Below, one piece after another: positions 1 through 11,165 of a stretch of 64,000 bases of DNA (position 1 is its first letter; each line of letters opens with the position of its first letter). The notes under the pieces are model-generated. The model was not told the origin of the DNA and ran no database searches. It saw only the letters and a program-made list of their open reading frames with translations. A program made the translations under genes and the position numbers. The stretch is from Gordius sp. MW1 (taxonomy: Eukaryota > Nematomorpha > Gordioida > Gordea > Gordiidae), in contig OZ038529.1 in NCBI GenBank assembly GCA_964036665.1, positions 6,184,501 to 6,248,500 on the forward strand, in the 5' to 3' direction.

Positions 1-638
1 CGTATGCATATGCATTTGATCCTGACTTTATTCTAATGACTTCGCGAGTATTCTGATAACTTTATAGGTGTACAACATGATAACAGAGAGGAGTTTAGAC
101 GACAAAATTTGAAATGTGAGAGCTATTGTATATGGTGTCTTATGTAAGCTGAGAAGACACTATTTCTTATAAAATATATTTAGTTGAGTGGTCCAAGGTC
201 TATCTAGCTCTGGTAAGCTGGTTAAAGGAGATATTTGCTTTTGGTCGAGCACATGATCCAGCAAAAAATATTTATGATATAAACTTCATGTTCTTATATT
301 TGATGTGACGTATAAAATTAAACAGAGGTCAAACAAACCAAAATACGATAATAAAAATATTATAAAAATTCATTTAAAATGGTGTGAAAATATAGCCTAA
401 AAACGTTTAAATTGCCATTTTTTGCTCCTTTAACCTCATTTTTCTCAAAATCTGAAGGTTATGGGAATAAACTAAATACTTACTAGTATATTTAGTTCTC
501 TATCAAAAATATTGTTCAATTGCAAAATGTTTTGTATACCTGTGTTATTAACCTTTTAAAATAATTTAAAAACCTCTATACCTTCATTGACAATTTCCAA
601 AAAGGCAACTTTAATCTATAATTCCATTTTGCGTTTAG

Positions 639-889
639 ATGATTCCCCCAAACCTAACCAGTCTTCTTTCTCTGGTGACGAAGATGAGAGTAGCACGGAT
701 ACCCTGCTAAATCATCACAACCGAGAAATGGGCCATGCTGCAACCGATGATATAACCCCCACTTCAGCCACTCGCGAAGAAAATGGAAATTTAGAAGATC
801 ACGCCGCGCCTAAACAGAAGAATCACAAATCTCACCTATCCTCCAATTTACCACAAACCCAACCGAGTGAACCACTAAAATCATCTTAG
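639..889 (+). CDS. Possible terminal coding exon of an unrecognised gene (3' end only)
   Basis: I do not recognise this protein. An open frame runs from a plausible splice acceptor (pyrimidine-rich ttttgcgtttag, AG at 637-638) to a TAG stop at 887-889. The encoded segment is hydrophilic and probably disordered: an acidic Ser/Asp/Glu patch (SGDEDESSTDT), then His, Asn, Thr and Pro-rich sequence ending EPLKSS. The composition is less AT-rich than the flanks, as expected for coding DNA. It would be the C-terminal tail of a plus-strand gene whose earlier exons lie left of the window or are not visible. An ATG at 587 gives a 100-residue reading but looks fortuitous, because the sequence before the acceptor is intron-like. 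It could also be a chance ORF. Confidence 0.4.
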
Positions 890-1866
890 TCCTACTTAGG
901 AGATAAGCTCCCCACTTCAGTGTAATTATTTCTGCCCATTTCCCCCTAAATACCAGGGCATAATTTATTTGGCCCTTAACTACTACATGTAATAGCTATC
1001 TCTCTCTCTCTTTCTACTTGACGTCGCTCTCCATCATTCGCATACTTATTATATGTTACACGGAAGCATTATTTTGCCATACACACATACACCTAATTTA
1101 TATGATGATTTATAATTGATTTATTTTTGTATAAACATTTACGATAAATCGCCCTCTACTAAAATTTTACGACCCCGCCCGCGCCCGCTTACCTCAACAA
1201 CCAAACCCTTCTCCATTCTATGTTTCTTTTCTCAAATTCACTTGTTTTAGCATTAATAATCGTGAAAATTTATTATATTATTAATATCTATCTGCAACAG
1301 CAATTTTTGTAATGAATTAATAATGGCCATAGGTCGAACGAAATAATAAATAAATTGTTGTTCATAGAGATTTTGTATGGTACATATGGATTTGTTAATT
1401 CCTATCTATCGGTGGTTTTGGTTTATGATTTGCCTCCTTAAAAGGAAATGATTTTATGATTTTAACATCATTTAAAGAATTATAACATTATAATTATTTC
1501 TATTAATCATGAAAAACTTTATCTTTTATGTATATATTATTAAAATTAACAATAGTTGATTTTATAGACATCGAAAATTCAGCCATAGAAGGCCAAAATC
1601 AAAGATGCTTTAGATTGATTATCTCTTTTGAGTCCTGTTTAATCGAATATATGTAAATATAAAATCGTTGAAAAAATATGACATAGCTGTAGCTATTCAT
1701 TACGCAATATAAATTTACAGATAATCGCGGTTGAAATTTAAATTTATTCCAAATAACTTATATCACTATTTTTAGTCTTTGAACAATAGCGTTTTATAAA
1801 TTAAGATCTACATAAATTAAACAACAATACTGTTACAGCTACAAGCTCCTTTCTTAGTCTAGACTT
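890..1866. other. Non-coding, AT-rich; nothing recognised
   Basis: About 1 kb of AT-rich sequence with a short CT microsatellite near 1001-1013. I see no conserved coding segment. It may contain the 3' untranslated region of the candidate exon upstream. Confidence 0.5.
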
Positions 1867-2239
1867 TCTAATTAGGGGTGGGCGCGGGCCTAATTTTTTA
1901 TTCACGGCCCGCCCACTCACGGTGGTATTAAAAAAAATTCACGCCCTCTCACGCTTACCACTAAAATTTTTTTGACCCGACCCGCCCGCTCACGAAAGGC
2001 AATGTACAATTAAAGCTTATCGCATTTGTTGTTTATAAGAATCTAGCAAAAGTTGCTCAAATATTTTAAAGGACGATAAAACTAAGATCACATTGTACAG
2101 TTTATATAAACGGATACCGTTTTATAATATTTAGCTAAATCGCTTTATCCATTTATTAATTTTTATTTTTGGAAATTAAGGCCTTCTATTAATGACACCT
2201 TGACAGGCTAGCTACATAGTTAACATCATGGGCGTAGCC

Positions 2240-3380
2240 CCGCTATTGCCTGTTACGACCGCGCATCTAAAAATGATAAAATTTACATGTGCTAAATTTT
2301 TCCATTGGTCAGTACCAAAAGACAATTTATTAATACAGAGTCAAAAAAAAGAAAAAAAATTTTCGATTCACACTTTGGCCAAATGGTCATTTTTTTCATT
2401 GGTCACTACCAACATATACTCTATAAGTCAATGTTAGCCAAAAATACGGAAAAAAAAATTTCGCTTCACACTTTGGCGAATCATTTTAAAATAATCGATA
2501 TTGATTGTCAGTAGCCAGCGGACGGCCAAAAAGTCATATTATCAATGATAGTAACAGGAACAATCATAATAGTCAAAAAAAAACGAAAAAATAAACTTGG
2601 ATTCACATTTTGGCCAATGGTCATTTTTTCCATCGGTCAGCAGCCAACGGACGGTCAAAACGTCATATTATCAATGGTAGTAACAAGAACAATCATAATA
2701 GGCGGAAAAAAACAGAAAAAATAAACTTGGATTCACATTTTGGCCAATAGTCATTTTTTTTTCATTGGTCAGCAGCCAACGGACGGCCAAAAAGTCTTAT
2801 TATCAATGGTAGTAACATGAACAATCATAATAGGCGGAAAAAAACGGAAAAATAAACTTAGGTTCACATTTTGGCCAAATGGTCATTTTTTTCCAGTGGT
2901 CAGCAGCCAGCGGACGGCCAAAAGTCTTATTATCAATGGTAGTAACAGTAACAATCATAATAGTCAAAAAAAAACCCGGGATTCGAACCCAAAAACTGGT
3001 TAAATTAACAAAAATTAAAAGTACGTATCCACGTTCGGTTCGGTGCGTGACATCCACGATTCCATTGGTCAGCAGCCAACGGACGGCCAAAAAGTCTTAT
3101 TATCAATGGTAGAAACAAGAACAATCATAAGAGTCAAAAAAAACGCAAAAAAAATTTCGCTTCACACTTTGGCCAAATGGTCATTTTTTTTTATTGGTCA
3201 GCACCCAACGGACGGCCAAAAAGTCTTATTATCAATGGTAGTAACAGGAACAATCATAATAGTAAAAAAAAATCCCGGGATTCGAACCCAAAAACTGGTT
3301 AAATTAACAAAAACTGGTTAAATTAACAAAAATTAAAAGTGCGTGACATCCACGTTCGGTATCCACGTTCGGTGCGTGAC
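2240..3380. repeat. Tandem array of ~150-190 bp units inside the hAT element
   Basis: At least six imperfect copies of a unit containing 'ggtcagcagccaacggacgg', 'ccaaaaagtcttattatcaa', 'acaatcataata' and 'cacttt(t)ggcca' follow each other. Two later units add a segment with 'gggattcgaaccc', which resembles the T-arm/B-box of a tRNA in reverse, and end with short repeats of 'cacgttcggt' and 'tgacg'. Related words appear inverted at 17270-17330, 18290-18450 and 18870-18930, so the unit is dispersed in the genome. Open frames here are by-products of the repeat. Confidence 0.75.
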
Positions 3381-3494
3381 GTGACGTGACTTCGGAAAAT
3401 GGAAAGTGAGCCCATAAATTGCATAGCAATTAATACACTTTTTTGAATTTATACTATTTATTTCTATAATTCCATAACAAAAAATAAATACAAT

Positions 3495-4015
3495 TTATAA
3501 ATGGAAATTTTTATTTAAAAAAGGAATAATATCCATGTTTTTTGATTTTAATTGAGTACGCCTTTCCTCCAACAAGCGATTGGCTACAGAAAACAATCTT
3601 TCACTAGATGCCGTACTTGCAGGGGCGGATTTACTCGCTAATTTTTTCAAAAAAGGAAATGAATTTTCATGCTTCCAAAACTTCAAAATACTATCATCAT
3701 TATTTGTCTTTTGAGCGATTAATCTTTTAAGTTCATCCTCGCAGCTTTCTTCAATAGATGGTGAGGGTTCATCAGTATCATCTAGAAATTCTCTAATGTT
3801 TCTTTTAGAATATTAGGTTTCTTGTGAGTGTAAGACGAATTATGACAGCTAATAGTAATAGTTGGTTTTGCCATGACTTATTCATATCATATTTTATGAC
3901 ATTTAGCGTTTTTATGGTAGTTTTATATATATCGTTTTTTTCTTCTTCTGATAAAAACTTAAGGCTTTTGAAATTCGGATCCAAAATTAAGCCTACTTTA
4001 TTAAAATTTCCGTGA
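3495..4015 (-). pseudogene. hAT transposase C-terminal remnant
   Basis: Reading the minus strand, three blocks match the end of hAT transposases. First comes LDPNFKSLKFLSEEEK (around 3990-3945), the typical 'LDPRFK..F' segment, followed by an alpha-helical stretch to about 3850. After a frameshift near 3815 there is an acidic linker, then the hAT dimerisation domain: W-K-H-E-N-SFPFLKKLA, followed by ASTASSERLFSVANRLLEERR and a final 'FLNKNFHL'. The SSERLFS box is diagnostic. The catalytic N-terminal two thirds and the BED finger are missing, and the frame is broken, so this is not an active gene. It belongs to the surrounding 2.27-kb element. Confidence 0.85.
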
Positions 4016-4155
4016 TTTATGGAAATTTGTGTTCACGCCCACTCACGCACGGGGAAAATTTTGGAAAGGCCCGTCACGCCCAGTCACGCCTAATAATTTA
4101 AAATTTCTTCACATTCACGCCGCGTAATTTCACGGCCCGCGCCCACCTCTAATTG

Positions 4156-5000
4156 CTTCAAATAATTATAATACGCCTCTAAATTAATTCTTTTTCCGTA
4201 TAAAATCCATTGGACATCTTGCAAAACCTTAAAATTATGGCACACAGGACATGGGCTAAAGCATAGTTATTATTAATTGCTATGCAATTTATGGTTTTAA
4301 ATGCCATTTATCCTTCATCTATATTTATATCGCAAAATACTTGTTTTTGATTCCAAAAATAATTAATATTTTATAAAGGTCTATTTTTAAGTAATCGTCT
4401 ATTGTTGATGACTTTGTAACAACGATCAGGCTAACTTTTTCCCTTCTACCACTGATCTAAAAGTGCAGAGAAGGGGGGGGGGGGGCTAGGGAGAGAGAAG
4501 TCACCCTACCTTCGATTTACACTTTATAAAGTTTTAGGAAACCTTTTTTTGCACATTCTATTTGATTACCCCTCCCCTCTCTCCTTTAATCATCCTGGTA
4601 ACGCGCAACCTTTGAAGATTTTTTTGGCATTAAATTTAGTCAGTTACAATTTTATCGAAAAACTAAAAATGACGCATTATTATTATTAATGAGCACCTTT
4701 TAGGTATTGATAAAAGTTGATGAGGAACTAGAAATGCAAATGGATTAAGATTCAAACAGCACATATGGCATACAAGAAGAAACGGTCAGTGTCAAAAGAA
4801 GTTCTTCTGTCGGTACTATATATAAATCAAATTTAATGGGTGAAGTGATATTTTACTTGTCAGACAATTTTGGGTAAATATAAATAAATAAATAAATATT
4901 AACATCGTAAACCTGTACAAAATGGTCATACTAATATTTGCACCAATCTAGTGGGCTTCGTATTATTGCTAACACGACCTTACTCTTATAAAAGCCTATT
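4156..5000. other. Intergenic, with a G13 homopolymer run
   Basis: No gene seen. A poly-G run with a purine-rich neighbourhood lies at about 4470-4500 and a CT-rich stretch follows at 4563-4590. A TAAA microsatellite lies near 4880. Confidence 0.5.
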
Positions 5001-5008
5001 GCAATAAC

Positions 5009-5180
5009 TAACGTTGTAAAAACAGGTGGGTTTTGTTTGGTAGACCGTTGGTTTTAGTCGACTAAACATAAGCAGACCAAACGTTTTTTGGTCTATTTTT
5101 CTTAGTCGCATAAACAGCTTATGTTTTGTCGACTAAAATCAACGGTCTACCAAACAAACCCACCTGTTTTTACAACACTA
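5009..5180. mobile_element. Short foldback MITE, hAT-like, TAGTGTTGTAAAAA termini
   Basis: A 172-bp near-palindrome. The left arm GTTGTAAAAACAGGTGGGTT, continuing through GTCGACTAAA, is repeated in reverse at the right end, leaving a loop of about 40 bp. The right terminus reads TTTTTACAACACTA. The flanks gcaataac and gaaaaaac match at 6 of 8 positions, suggesting an old 8-bp target duplication. The same terminus bounds the 4.5-kb foldback element at 25394-29925. Confidence 0.75.
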
Positions 5181-5188
5181 GAAAAAAC

Positions 5189-6940
5189 TAGCAAATGAGA
5201 AAGGATCTATTATATCACTTATAATCGTTCTATATATTTTTTAAATGTTTAGTTCCTTTTATGAATTATTTAAAATTTTAGCAAATTACTAGAGTTTCCA
5301 AATATCCATGAGCTATCCTGCTTCTAGTTTCACAATCTCCCAATTGCATGGGACAACAAACTCGTCTAATATATTTTTAACTTTGTCCCAGATGGAAAAT
5401 CGAAGAAAATTAACTCGAATTGAATTTTCTCTGAAGCTTGCTCCATAAAAATCCTCAATTTTTTGTAAATATGTAAGTCACATTTGGCTAATAACCTGTA
5501 AAAGATCGGGATTGAATGCCCTAGTCGGTAAGCTTTGTGCCCTTTAAAGAATTATATAAATGCGAGCTTCCCTTTATATTATCCAACAAATAAAGCTTCA
5601 TTAGTGGAAAAAAATAATCGGATTTTCATTTAATAATTTAATAAGATAAAAACTAAACCACAATAAATTTTTTAATTTATTTAAGATTTTATTGGCGCTT
5701 GGCTGAACAAGCAAAACAGAGTGGGCCAAACTAGCCTGATTATCCCTTTTTTCATATTAAGGTTTGTTTCGTTTAAAACTCTTTAAAGGTGAATGCCGAA
5801 AAGTTTCGTAAACGTTTTACCTTTAACAGGCGCTTAGTTGTTCTCCAGGGAGGGAAAGCTGCCCAAAGAATTTTTTAACGACCTTATTTGTAATTAAAAA
5901 TAAACAACCAAAAAGTGGGGCCCGCTGTGGAGCATTCTTGTACGGGCCGGGCAGGCAACCGTCGTAATAAATTTTTAAGTAGGCCCGGGCAAAACTATGA
6001 GATTTATTATCTAGTTTGCTTTTTTTGTCACATTTTTATTTATAAAATTTAAGAATTAACTCAAAAATTTAACAAAATTATTGTTTGAAATTTAAAATCA
6101 TCATTTTGGGCTAGCAGTTTGGACAGCATTGGTGAATTGGGCATTAGAAGGGTCTGGGCTGGCCCTGGTGAGCAATTCAGTTCTCATGAATTCTAGCAGA
6201 AAAATGTAGACTAAAATGATGAATGAAGTGCATGTGGAACGTTATAATAAATAGTCATTCAATTTTTCATTTGCCCAGCGATTGTCATTTTGAATTTCAC
6301 CTTAAATAGAAAATACCTATGATTCATTAATATTGTCAATTCATTCCATGGATCTCTTGACATCCTATTTTTTGAATAAGCTTTTAATCATTCTTGAGTT
6401 AATAAAAACTAAGATCATTGATGCATGTGGGGCTGGGAAGACAAAAAAGTGGGGTTAAATCTATTGTCCGAAAATTGCAACAAAAAGTTTATATATAAGC
6501 ATTCAAGGTATTTATAAGTTTTTTAGTCTTTTATCCGACTATAAATAGTTTTAATTAAATTTTTATTTTATTCAATTTTTTTAATTTTAGCTAAGGGGCC
6601 CTCTTCCTGACTACGTCACTGATATATCATTGCTTATACCAATAGAGACGTTTTCTTATCATTGGACAAATTCAGGGTAAGATCTAAGGATTATTTATCA
6701 CATAGATTAAAATTATGTATATATAGGATAGGATAGGATAGATTACCATAAATAATATTTATTAACTTTTTGATAGTCAATGCTCAATTCGGATTGGATA
6801 TGCATATGTTTTGTTTATACGTGCTCAATTTAAAATTAAATAAACACCTTATGTTAAATTAATGGCGTAGCTAGCCTTTTTTTTTTTTTTTTTTTGAAAG
6901 TTTATTTGTTAAAAATCCGCTGACAGTAATATAATATAAA
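5189..6940. other. Intergenic; GC-rich patch, no gene
   Basis: No coding similarity recognised. A GC-rich patch at 5915-5990 contains 'cgggccgggcaggcaacc', matching the GGGCCGGGC-type words found at hAT-like ends elsewhere in the window. A T17 run sits at 6878-6895 and a GGATA microsatellite at 6724-6740. Confidence 0.5.
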
Positions 6941-6984
6941 TACATGAAATATAAAAGGCAAAATGCGCCGAATAAAATAATACA

Positions 6985-7374
6985 CTATTCGGATATATCA
7001 TCATCGAGGGGATCTTCCAAAATTGGCCAAGAATCCGCGAACGATTTAAAGTTGTACTTGGCTATAAGAATACCAAGTTTTTGTTTTAGTAAAAAGGGTA
7101 CCGAATGTTTAGACGGGGGAGAACGTCTTCCAACCTCTTTAAAAAAAGCTAAGGCCTGTTTGCCAAAGGTGCCTGAACACGAAGCAACCAATGGAATAAA
7201 AATATTTGAGGATAATAGGGCTTTGTATTTATTGGTTTTCCGCCCCTCTGCAACAGCTAAAGAATCATTGTTGCAGTTAGAGGGGGCAAATAGGTCAATA
7301 CATGTGAAGTCCCATTTAAGGTGAAGACCATTGCTCCATGGGACTAAAGAAGATCCATCAAAGGGGGGGGCCAA
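6985..7374 (-). pseudogene. Retroelement-associated ORF fragment
   Basis: A 129-residue open frame looks like the C-terminal part of a protein family seen next to reverse transcriptases in invertebrate genomes. The pattern is WSNGLHLKWDFTCIDLFAPS, then KYKALLSSNIFIPLVASCSGTFG, then a helix with E-V-G-R-R. In the family I recall, the equivalent words are 'W..GK.L.WD.T..DTLAPS', 'KY..L....F.P...E..G..G' and 'EIGRR', which may be a nuclease-like fold. The first methionine is probably not a real start. There is no recognisable reverse transcriptase beside it, so it is a stranded fragment. The assignment rests on memory of a pattern only. Confidence 0.4.
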
Positions 7375-7415
7375 ACTTTGATTTCATACAAGTGGCAAGG
7401 GGTTTTATAAAATAA

Positions 7416-7486
7416 TCGGGCCGGGCTCTGACCCCGGGTCGGGCCTGATGCGGCGGCCCGACCCGAGGTCAGAGCCCGGCCCGAAT
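7416..7486. repeat. GC-rich perfect-arm hairpin
   Basis: The arms cgggccgggctctgacc...gggtcgggcc and ggcccgaccc...ggtcagagcccggcccg are reverse complements with a loop of about 10 bp, in otherwise AT-rich DNA. It resembles a fused pair of subterminal blocks from a hAT-like MITE. A second GC-rich block of the same words lies at 7919-8035, possibly the other end of the same insertion. Confidence 0.75.
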
Positions 7487-8041
7487 TGAACTAAAGTAAA
7501 CTAATCTTTTATAAAATTGGATTTAAATAAACTTAACTCGATATTAAATAATTATCTTCGCACAGGGTACATTATATAGCTTCCAAACTTCAGGTTTTCC
7601 CCCTTGTCTATTATAATAACTGACCTGAATTGCAAATCTTATTCTGGTATTTAAATAGATTCATAGTAGCTGTTGCAACTTTATAAATAAGATAAGTAAA
7701 TATTTCAAAAGTTTTTAATTTTGTTTTAACTGTTAAAAATATTCAAAAGTTAAATTTTTAGCTTTAAATGATTAGCTGAATAAATTTTAACGAGTGAAAG
7801 ATTTTTTATTTCAAACTTATCCTAGTTGCGAATTACGAGTAATAACAATCTAATGCATTTTATATTTAGATGGTGAAATAATTTTCAAAAATATATTTTT
7901 CAAAAATTTTATTTTAAAATGGTCGGGCTCGGGTTCAGGTCGGGCCAAAAATAAAAAAATCCTTCGGGCTCGGGCCGGGCACGGACAAAATAAAGATTGA
8001 GGGGTCAGGATCGGGTTGGGCTCGGGCAGAAGAAATTTCAT

Positions 8042-9058
8042 TTTACTCGCCTAAAGTTTTATCTAATTGTCCATGTCTCAGATCCCTCATATGTTTCTAG
8101 GGCATAAAATAAAAAAAATTATTCATAAATTAAACAAATTAATGTAGCTGAAAAATTTTTTTAACTTTAAAATAACTTTATTAAATGGTATACAAAAAAT
8201 TACATACACGACTAAAAAAATATAAAAACGCGCTATAACTAAACGGATGGCATTGATCCGTGTATAGAAATCGTGTTGGATTTAATATCTAGACAATTTA
8301 AAAAATTTCGCTTGGGATGGTAAGTTTGTGTACAAGTGAATTGTAAGAGCACAAAGTGGAACCGGGATATTGACTAGAAAACTTCTATATCTTAGAAAAT
8401 AATACGAATAGTAAAAAAACTATCCAACAAAATTTTAATAAAAATCTTGTGAACCTTAAAAAATCTTGGTCAAACAAATCTAATTTTTCATATATGATAT
8501 TTTCCGCATTTTCGGACAGCATCTATATCAAGAAAACAATGACAACATTTTAAAGGTTTTTTAAAGGTTAAATCCTCAAAAGGCGAAATTATAACATTAA
8601 ATCTACAAAAACTTAAATGTGAAATTAAAATTCGCAAATGAGAGAATGAGTTTTTAAAAGTTATTGTCCCTGATATTTTAGATTTATTTGCACCAAAAAT
8701 TTAAATTGAATTAAATATAACGGCTAAAATAGTCCTTGAAAATATTCTATCACAATCAGAATTTTACTTAAATATTTTCAATGAAATTAGAGATGTGAGA
8801 TGCACAGAACAAATTAGTGTTTTAAAAAGCACTATGTGTTGCTCAAACTTATTATGGGGTATCACTAATGAAGGGGAAAATGGTGTGCACGCCATTTTTC
8901 GAAAATCATTGGCTTAATATGTGCCTGTGGTATACTAAAATATGCAAGAGATGTTAAACAATAAGCATGTGAGATTGATAAATAAATTAAATTTAGGTTG
9001 GGATTTTCGTTTAATTAATAATAGTTCAGTATATTTTGAAAGTGTTAAAAAGTTCAAA
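8042..9058. other. Intergenic, no gene recognised
   Basis: Very AT-rich. Short open stretches have no recognisable motif. Confidence 0.5.
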
Positions 9059-9059
9059 A

Positions 9060-11165
9060 CAAGTGTCAAAGGGATGTTATTTAAATGCTCAGTAAAAAAA
9101 TCCAAAATGCTTAGTAAAATATGCTCAGTATTTTATTAATGTGCTCAGTAAAAAATTCAAAAATGCTCAGTAAATAATCTTAATATTGCTCAGTTATAAA
9201 TCCAAATTGCTCAGTAAATAATTTTACTATTGCTCAGTTCTAAATCCAAAATGCTCAGTATTTCAAAAAAATGCTCAGTAATTTTAATAAATAATACTCA
9301 ACCTTAATCTATTTAGCACTAATATTTTTTAAAAATAAAGTTAAATTGAGTGTGTGGAAATTGAAATAGTTTATTTTGATTGTTAAATTTTTAAAGGTTA
9401 TAAGGTATCTTAGTGTCTTGAATTTTTTCCCTTTAAGTCCTTTCTTCTCTTAATTCAAATAAATAAATAGCAAGTTAAAAAAGCTATAAAAAATAATGAC
9501 CTATAATTCCAATTCTAAATGCTCTGCCTTTCCCTTCTTAAATTTTACATGTTTATAATGTATTTTTTTGCAAGTTTTGTTGAGATTTATCAATCAAAGG
9601 GAAAATATAAAATTTTTATTTGAATATAATCTTATATATTTACAAATACAGATTAATAATAATAATTAACAATTTTATTTACAAATACAGATTAATAATA
9701 ATAATTAACAATTTACCCTCTTGTCAATATTTCTGCGGACATGAGCCCAACATATAAATATTGTGTCCTTCCCAAAAACAATTTAAATGCATTATGGATG
9801 GCACTTGCCCCATCAGTAACTAAAACATCACATTTAGGAGTTGCATTATCTAAAGACTTCAGCCCAAGAGTTAAATTGTTAAAAAGAAATATGCTTCTTC
9901 TTGTACAGAGAGACATTCCCAAAAAATGAAAATGTCTATCATAATCAGTGGTACCAATTATTATTAAAAGTGGGAAGCCTTGCCAAGTGATTTTATAGGT
10001 GGCATCAGCATGCAATAATCTGAAAGTTCACTATGCCTCAAAAGCCTAAAACTAACAGATGAAAAATAATAAAGTACCTCTTTGTTGACATAAAAAAAAG
10101 TACTTCATAGGACACCATATAAGAAACTACATAGGGTTCATCTTCATCTGAGGGTATTAAGGAATGATCAATTAGCCATTGTTCTGACTCTCCTAAACTA
10201 ATTTATTGATAAACAGTATTTTTCCTTTCTTAAAGCTGTTAATGTATTTCTAAAATGGGACATTAAAATTTTGTAATCCATTTTGTTAAGATTAAAAATT
10301 ATTGATTTAGGCCTGAGGCCCAAATCAAATAACTTTTTGATCTCTTCTTTTAATTCAGTATTTAGTTTAATATTTTTAGTATCTTCTTGATGAGTATGTA
10401 ATGATGTTGAAGCATAAACTATAGCCTTATCAGATATAAATTCATACAAAATGTACAATGTTGCGGCACATTGCAGACCTCTGTATTTGGCTTTGTTACA
10501 CCTTAAAAATTAAAAATCATTATATAAAGTAAAAATATTTTACCTGTAATAAACTTTCATACCTTCCTCAGTGTTATTTTTGTACCAATAGCCTAGGCTT
10601 TATCCCCAAAAGTTTTAGCTTCTTCTGCATTTTCATAGGTGGCAATCTTCTTCCATATAATATTGGTGCGTTTACGTGGCAATCGATTCTGTTTTTTTAT
10701 CTACAACAACTTCTTCGCTGTCAGATTCATAAGGTTCCAGAGTTTGATAACCAGAGAATGTAGCTTCCGAGTTCATCGAGTTGAATTTAAAATGAGCGCC
10801 AAATATGAAGTAGTTTATGAAATAAAATTTATTTTAATTAACATATAAACAAAAATAAACCATTTTTCAGGCGAGCACGAAACACGCAAGACTCTTACTT
10901 AGATATCTTGGGTTCGAACTCGCTCTAGGTTTTATTTCAAAAACTAATTCATAGTTACTTTGCATAAATAAAAAAATTACTGAGCTAGTTTTGAATAAAA
11001 AACTGAACAAATGAATATTATACTGAACAAATAATTAAATTACTGAACATTAAATTATTTACTGAGCATTTAATTATTCTACTGAGCATTTGTTTATTCT
11101 ACTGAGCACTTGAATATTCTACTGAGCAAAAAATGAATTAATTACTGAGCACAATAATTTGTTCT
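9060..11165. mobile_element. MULE transposon with inverted TGCTCAGTA arrays as ends
   Basis: The left end (about 9085-9295) holds ten or so copies of TGCTCAGTA(A) spaced roughly 20-30 bp apart. The right end (about 10978-11152) holds the same motif inverted, TACTGAGCA, again in multiple copies. A MULE-type transposase pseudogene on the minus strand fills the middle. The outer right end, read in reverse, starts 'gagaacaaattattgtgctc', which is also found at 47326 in front of another TGCTCAGTA array, so the family has at least one more copy in the window. No clear target duplication was found, so exact outer borders are approximate. Confidence 0.75.
9713..10776 (-). pseudogene. Mutator-like (MULE) transposase, broken
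   Basis: Read on the minus strand from an ATG at 10774-10776 (MNSEATFSGYQTLEPYESDSE), the frames give an acidic N-terminus. A FLYWCH-like region follows, with WKKIATYENAEEAKTFGDKA and then CNKAKYRGLQCAATLYILYE, then a helical spacer with DLGLRPKSIIFNLNKMDYKI and LRKEKY. Next come LGESEQWLIDHSLIPSDEDE and the MULE catalytic domain: HADATYKITWQGFPLLIIIG, then TTDYDRHFHFLGMSLCT. The segment CDVLVTDGASAIHNAF carries the second acidic residue. The DATYK and TTD...HFH motifs are hallmarks of insect-type MULE transposases. At least three frameshifts or stops (near 10660, 10585 and 10110) break it, and the C-terminus with the last catalytic residue is missing. It once mobilised the surrounding element. 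Confidence 0.8.

Larger units (their letters stand above)
1875..4147. mobile_element. hAT-superfamily DNA transposon, decayed
   Basis: The two ends are inverted copies of GGTGGGCGCGGGCC (left end reads GGGGTGGGCGCGGGCC), typical of hAT elements with a GGTGGGC terminus. They are flanked by a near-perfect 8-bp target duplication, TCTAATTA at 1867-1874 and TCTAATTG at 4148-4155. GC-rich subterminal blocks (1875-2000 and 4025-4147) share the words 'cacgcccactcacg' in opposite orientation. A transposase C-terminus lies on the minus strand near the right end, and the left half is filled by a tandem array. The element is 2.27 kb. Transposase is broken, so it is dead or depends on a relative. Confidence 0.8.

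Noticed and set aside
2968-2995. tRNA gene suggested by 'gggattcgaaccc'
   Set aside because: No acceptor, D or anticodon arm can be paired around it; it repeats with the array unit.
2803-3321. Open frames on both strands of the hAT internal array
   Set aside because: They coincide with repeat units and have no conserved motif.
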